Below the pieces are notes generated by a model, which did not search any database, had not been told where the DNA came from, and saw nothing but the letters and a program-made list of their open reading frames with translations. Of a stretch of 64,000 nt of DNA, positions 60,876 to 64,000 are shown piece by piece. Source of the DNA: Candidatus Planktophila sulfonica. GTDB taxonomy: Bacteria > Actinomycetota > Actinomycetes > Nanopelagicales > Nanopelagicaceae. The DNA is taken from positions 1,054,001 to 1,118,000 of the forward strand of contig NZ_CP016773.1 of NCBI RefSeq assembly GCF_002288065.1, written 5' to 3'. Each line of letters begins with the position of its first letter. The first letter of the stretch is position 1. The position numbers were made by a program, and so were the translations under genes.

Positions 60876-61307
60876 TTATGCAGAGACTGTGATGCCCATT
60901 GAGCGAGCAGTACCTGCGATGATCAAAGCTGCTGCATCAATGTCATTTGCATTGAGGTCAGCCATCTTTGTATTTGCAATCTCCTTGACCTGAGCCATGG
61001 TGATGTTTGCAACCTTGGTCTTGTGAGGAATCGCTGATCCCTTTTCAACGCCAGCTGCCTTAAGGATGAGGCGTGATGCTGGAGGAGTCTTTGTGATGAA
61101 GTCGAATGAACGATCCTCGTAGACGGTGATTTCTACAGGGATGATCTGGCCCTTTTGTGATTCAGTCGCAGCGTTGTATGCCTTGACGAATTCCATGATG
61201 TTGACACCATGCTGACCGAGCGCAGGACCTACTGGTGGTGCAGGTGTTGCTGCGCCAGCCTGGATCTGCAACTTGATGAATCCGGTGACCTTCTTCTTTG
61301 GTGCCAT
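60876..61307 (-). CDS. rplK: 50S ribosomal protein L11
   Basis: GTPase-centre protein, 143 residues: [40 protein letters not shown] and [14 protein letters not shown]. Thiostrepton target region intact. 26 bases after nusG. Confidence 0.98.
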   Translation of the reverse strand: MAPKKKVTGFIKLQIQAGAATPAPPVGPALGQHGVNIMEFVKAYNAATESQKGQIIPVEITVYEDRSFDFITKTPPASRLILKAAGVEKGSAIPHKTKVANITMAQVKEIANTKMADLNANDIDAAALIIAGTARSMGITVSA

Positions 61308-61333
61308 TTCTTTTCTCTTTTCCTTAGTTTCTC

Positions 61334-62074
61334 TTAAAGCTTCTGTACTTGGTTAAATGAAAGTTCTACTGGTGTTTCACGACCGAAGATCGATACCAAT
61401 ACCTTGAGCTTTGCCTGCTCTGGCATGATCTCGGAGATTGATGCAGGAAGCGTTGCAAATGGGCCATCCATAACGGTGACTGATTCGCCAACTTCGAAAT
61501 CAACAAACTTGATATCTGCTTTGTCAGCCTTCTTCTGCGGACGTGGAGCAAGAATCTTCTCGACTTCATCCATGCTGAGTGGGCTTGGGTTATGTGCGTT
61601 ACCGACGAAACCAGTTACGCCAGGTGTATTACGAACAACTGACCAAGATTCATCTGTGAGATCCATACGGACAAGAACGTAACCAGGGTAGATATTGCGC
61701 TTAACCATCTTGCGAGCGCCGTTCTTAACTTCCATAACCTCTTCTTCAGGAACTTCTACCTGGAAGATGTACTCCTCCATGCTGAGAGTGTGAATACGGT
61801 TAGCAAGGTTGCCCTTTACCTTCTTCTCGTAGCCTGCGTATGAGTGGATTACATACCAATCACCGATAGCTGCGCGAAGTGTGCGGCGGAATTCTGCATT
61901 TGGATCGTTTTCATCAGATTCGATATCGCCATCTTCATCGCTTGCGAGCGCGAGATCTTCGACAATTACATCTGCAACAGGAGTTTCGATAACTGCTTCT
62001 GCAGGTGTTGCGATTTCTTCAGCGCTTGCAGCAAGAGCTGCTTCAAATGCGTCTGGCTTGAGTTCGTCAGTCAT
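61334..62074 (-). CDS. nusG: Transcription antitermination/elongation factor NusG
   Basis: 246 residues. The NGN domain is at about 72-180 ([48 protein letters not shown]) and a KOW domain at the C-terminus ([40 protein letters not shown]). The first 70 residues form an acidic extension, common in Actinobacteria. 12 bases after secE. Confidence 0.97.
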   Translation of the reverse strand: MTDELKPDAFEAALAASAEEIATPAEAVIETPVADVIVEDLALASDEDGDIESDENDPNAEFRRTLRAAIGDWYVIHSYAGYEKKVKGNLANRIHTLSMEEYIFQVEVPEEEVMEVKNGARKMVKRNIYPGYVLVRMDLTDESWSVVRNTPGVTGFVGNAHNPSPLSMDEVEKILAPRPQKKADKADIKFVDFEVGESVTVMDGPFATLPASISEIMPEQAKLKVLVSIFGRETPVELSFNQVQKL

Positions 62075-62086
62075 GGTCTCTGGTCC

Positions 62087-62311
62087 TTATCCGAATACCC
62101 AGAAGACGACTTTGGTAAGTACAAAGTCGATGACGGATACGACAGCGATGATGAATGAAACGAATACGAGAACGACAGCTGTATATGTGGTCAACATATT
62201 TCGTGTTGGCCAAACAACCTTCTTGAGCTCGCTGACTACCTGGCGATAGAAAAGTCCAACGCGCGCAAAAATTCCGAGCTTCTCCTCGGTAACTTCAACT
62301 GCATCAGTCAT
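62087..62311 (-). CDS. secE: Preprotein translocase subunit SecE
   Basis: Short SecE of 74 residues with one membrane segment: LFYRQVVSELKKVVWPTRNM is the amphipathic conserved helix, followed by TTYTAVVLVFVSFIIAVVSV. The start is ATG 62311 (GGAAG upstream); a longer frame would run into the tRNA. Pairs with SecY from the spc operon. secE-nusG follow tRNA-Trp. Confidence 0.95.
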   Translation of the reverse strand: MTDAVEVTEEKLGIFARVGLFYRQVVSELKKVVWPTRNMLTTYTAVVLVFVSFIIAVVSVIDFVLTKVVFWVFG

Positions 62312-62385
62312 TGTGACTTCCTTTTCTATCTTCGTTCTAGATTCTTCTAGATTTCTTCTTGGTGCACGTTCGGTACTGCGGCTTG

Positions 62386-62459
62386 CAGGGCAAGAGGGAC
62401 TCGAACCCCCAACCGGCCGCTTTGGAGACGGCAACTCTAGCCAATTGAGCTATTGCCCT
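62386..62459 (-). tRNA. tRNA-Trp (CCA)
   Basis: The acceptor stem AGGGCAA/TTGCCCT is perfect. The D arm is GCTC...GAGT, and the anticodon stem GCCGT/GCGGC has a CTCCAAA loop, giving anticodon CCA. The T arm is GGGGG-TTCGAGT-CCCTC-like with one mismatch. The discriminator is G and no CCA tail is encoded. tRNA-Trp before secE-nusG is a common bacterial order. Confidence 0.96.
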
Positions 62460-62515
62460 TCGCGACGAATTTTCAGGCGCGCCAAGGCGAGGAAGAAATT
62501 CATCGTGAGCGTCGA

Positions 62516-62545
62516 AGTGTAGAGGCAGGTGCCTTGCAGAGTAAA
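62516..62545 (-). promoter_or_regulatory. tRNA-Trp/secE/nusG promoter, TTTACT-18-TACACT
   Basis: The -35 TTTACT (62540-62545) and -10 TACACT (62516-62521) are 18 bases apart and would start transcription about 50 bases before the tRNA. The rest of the 152-base gap to the aminotransferase shows nothing further except that gene's own start region. Confidence 0.6.
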
Positions 62546-62599
62546 ACTGGGTGCTCGGGGCCACTAGATCTGAGCGCGCAAAGGGGCGCTGGCATGGTG

Positions 62600-62605
62600 C
62601 AGACT
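62600..62605 (+). promoter_or_regulatory. Weak -10-like box before the aminotransferase
   Basis: CAGACT lies 6 bases before the ATG at 62612 and differs by one base from TAGACT. The stretch AGACTTCCCCCATG resembles the pcrA start region (AGACTCCCCGCCATG), suggesting another leaderless start. Confidence 0.35.
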
Positions 62606-62611
62606 TCCCCC

Positions 62612-63805
62612 ATGAGCAGAATCTCCGCACGAATCGCAGCAATCGCAGAATCAGCCACTTTGGCAGTAGATGGAAAGGCAAAGGCGCTTAAGGCAGCTGG
62701 TCGACCAGTTATCGGCTTCGGCGCTGGCGAACCAGACTTCCCTACTCCTGATTACATCGTCGAAGCAGCAGCTGCTGCTACGAAGGTTGTTGCAAATCAT
62801 CGCTACACACCAACACCAGGTCTGCCAGAACTTCGCCAAGCTATCGTCGATAAGACAAAGCGCGATTCACATTACGACATCACCGTTGATCAGGTTCTCG
62901 TAACTAACGGCGGTAAGCAAGCGGTTTATCAAGCATTCGCATCAATCGTTGATCCAGGCGATGAAGTTCTTCTTCCATCTCCTTTCTGGACTACTTATCC
63001 TGAAGCAATCAAACTTGCTGGCGGAAAGAGCGTTGAAGTTTTCGCAGATGAAACTCAGAACTATCTTGTCACTGTCGAACAGCTTGAAGCTGCTCGCACA
63101 CCAAAGACAAAGGTTCTTCTTTTCTGTTCTCCATCAAACCCAACAGGTTCTGTTTACACACCAGAACAATCCAAGGCAATTGGTGAGTGGGCGCTCAAGA
63201 ACAACATCTGGGTTATCTGCGATGAAATTTATGAGCACTTGCTCTACGACGGTGCAACAGCGCCTTCACTTCCTGTATTGGTTCCAGGACTTGCAGATAC
63301 TTGCATCATCCTGAACGGTGTTGCAAAGACATATGCAATGACTGGTTGGCGTGTGGGCTGGATGGTCGGTCCAAAGGATGTCATTAAGGCCGCAACAAAC
63401 TTGCAGTCACACCTGACATCAAACGTCTCTAACGTTTCACAGCGCGCAGCAATTGCAGCACTTACCGGCAACCTTGATGCTGTTCACAAGATGGGCGAAG
63501 CATTTAACCGTCGCCGTAAGTTGATCGTTGATCTTCTCAATGAGATTCCTGGTTTTGAATGCCCAACACCGCAGGGTGCTTTCTATGTATATCCATCAGT
63601 AAAGGGTGTGCTTGGAAAGACTATTCGCGGCAAGGTAGCTAATTCATCTGCCGAGCTTGCAACAATCATCTTGGATGAAGTTGAAGTAGCTGCTGTTCCT
63701 GGCGAAGCTTTCGGACCTTCTGGATACCTACGTTTCTCATACGCAACCAGCGATGAAGATATCGTCGAAGGTATCGGCCGTATCAAAAAGTTACTTTCGG
63801 AGTAA
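62612..63805 (+). CDS. Aspartate aminotransferase (class I/II PLP enzyme)
   Basis: Interconverts aspartate and oxaloacetate with glutamate/2-oxoglutarate. The 397 residues show the subgroup I-gamma N-terminus [40 protein letters not shown], the PLP lysine in [19 protein letters not shown] and the carboxylate arginine in [11 protein letters not shown]. The best match is the aspC/aat type of Gram-positive bacteria; prephenate aminotransferase activity is possible in this subgroup. ATG 62612 is chosen because earlier in-frame starts enter the tRNA promoter region. Convergent with murB. Confidence 0.92.
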   Translation: MSRISARIAAIAESATLAVDGKAKALKAAGRPVIGFGAGEPDFPTPDYIVEAAAAATKVVANHRYTPTPGLPELRQAIVDKTKRDSHYDITVDQVLVTNGGKQAVYQAFASIVDPGDEVLLPSPFWTTYPEAIKLAGGKSVEVFADETQNYLVTVEQLEAARTPKTKVLLFCSPSNPTGSVYTPEQSKAIGEWALKNNIWVICDEIYEHLLYDGATAPSLPVLVPGLADTCIILNGVAKTYAMTGWRVGWMVGPKDVIKAATNLQSHLTSNVSNVSQRAAIAALTGNLDAVHKMGEAFNRRRKLIVDLLNEIPGFECPTPQGAFYVYPSVKGVLGKTIRGKVANSSAELATIILDEVEVAAVPGEAFGPSGYLRFSYATSDEDIVEGIGRIKKLLSE

Positions 63806-63808
63806 CTT
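63788..63808. terminator. Small hairpin over the aminotransferase stop codon
   Basis: AAGTTACT-TTCGG-AGTAACTT is a perfect 8-bp stem, with the TAA stop in its right arm. It is flanked by AAAA on the left and TC on the right, so it may act as a weak terminator for the convergent murB transcript. Confidence 0.45.
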
Positions 63809-63826
63809 TCATCAGAATTGCGTTAC

Positions 63827-64000
63827 TTACAGAGTAATTCCCACAAGGTTTACTTCGGCTTCGAGAGTAATTCCAAACTTCTCGAAGACGCTCTGCTGAG
63901 CACTCTTCGCTAACTCTGCAATATCTGTAGCGGTCGCATTCCCTGCATTTGTCAGCGCAAGAACATGCTTTGTTGAAACGCGTGCACCACCATGGCTATC
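63827..64000 (-). CDS. murB: UDP-N-acetylmuramate dehydrogenase, C-terminal fragment
   Basis: The last 57 codons of MurB, which reduces UDP-GlcNAc-enolpyruvate to UDP-MurNAc. The fragment reads GGARVSTKHVLALTNAGNAT, then FGITLEAEVNLVGITL and TAA. The VS.KH..ALTN and fG..LE.EV patterns are characteristic of MurB domain 3. The rest of the gene, including the FAD-binding part, lies beyond base 64000. Confidence 0.9.
   Translation of the reverse strand, partial: DSHGGARVSTKHVLALTNAGNATATDIAELAKSAQQSVFEKFGITLEAEVNLVGITL

Noticed and set aside
62312-62434. Long form of secE
   Set aside because: The extension overlaps tRNA-Trp; MTDAVEVTEEK at 62311 is the supported start.
62453-62611. N-terminal extension of the aminotransferase into the tRNA-Trp region
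   Set aside because: The extra 53 residues are not family-like and overlap the tRNA gene and its promoter; the start at 62612 is retained.

Overview
The window looks like a streamlined actinobacterial chromosome. The actinobacterial markers are a WhiB protein, GuaB3 beside GuaB, a His-rich-tailed GroEL behind a CIRCE operator, TAnnnT -10 boxes with several leaderless starts, a zinc-ribbon S14, and frequent GTG/TTG starts. The base composition is only moderate in GC, intergenic gaps are tiny, and genes often overlap by 1-11 bases. Together this suggests a small-genome freshwater lineage such as the acI/Nanopelagicales group. That placement is an inference from style and gene content, not from a database comparison.

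Layout. 1-1020 is the truncated end of sucC. 1071-9540 holds pcrA, a divergent PIG-L deacetylase, a secreted cyclophilin, the guanylate operon guaB-guaB3-guaA, and a MerR/B12-domain regulator divergent from whiB. 10000-14509 holds groES-groEL with CIRCE and the t6A genes tsaE-tsaB-rimI-tsaD. 14581-26230 reads leftwards as glmM-glmS-PAP2-acpS-alr-livG-livF-livH-livM-binding protein-secreted hydrolase, joining cell-wall precursor genes to a branched-chain-type uptake system. 26280-29822 holds rplM-rpsI, an ABC-F ATPase and truA. 29841-45504 is the complete alpha/spc/S10 ribosomal supercluster, including secY, adk, map, infA and a short rpmJ. 45658-49920 is the str operon (rpsL-rpsG-fusA-tuf). 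50154-51154 is a two-gene unit (a flavin-fold protein and a small unknown protein). 51215-58488 is rpoBC, 58753-61307 is rplJL and rplKA, and 61334-62459 is nusG, secE and tRNA-Trp. 62612-63805 is a rightward aminotransferase, and 63827-64000 is the 3' end of murB.

Almost everything reads on the minus strand, so translation, transcription and secretion genes form nearly one 36-kb block. The control signals are clear. Five units have -35/-10 pairs with exactly 18-base spacers. Strong hairpin terminators separate rplJL from rpoB and rpoC from its downstream pair. An L10 leader ends in an attenuator. Structured gaps precede rpsM and rplA.

The most unusual observations are: (1) a 42-base structured repeat present twice in opposite orientation, once supplying the last codons and stop of a small gene and once forming the core of the rplA terminator, with flanks that differ in sequence but still pair; (2) an IMP dehydrogenase without its CBS domains beside a cysteine-less GuaB3; (3) a CarH-like B12 regulator with altered ligand positions, divergent from whiB; (4) a secreted serine hydrolase translationally coupled to a Liv-type binding protein; (5) a terminator-like hairpin inside the first codons of truA; and (6) a LivG ATPase whose signature motif lacks the usual glycine.
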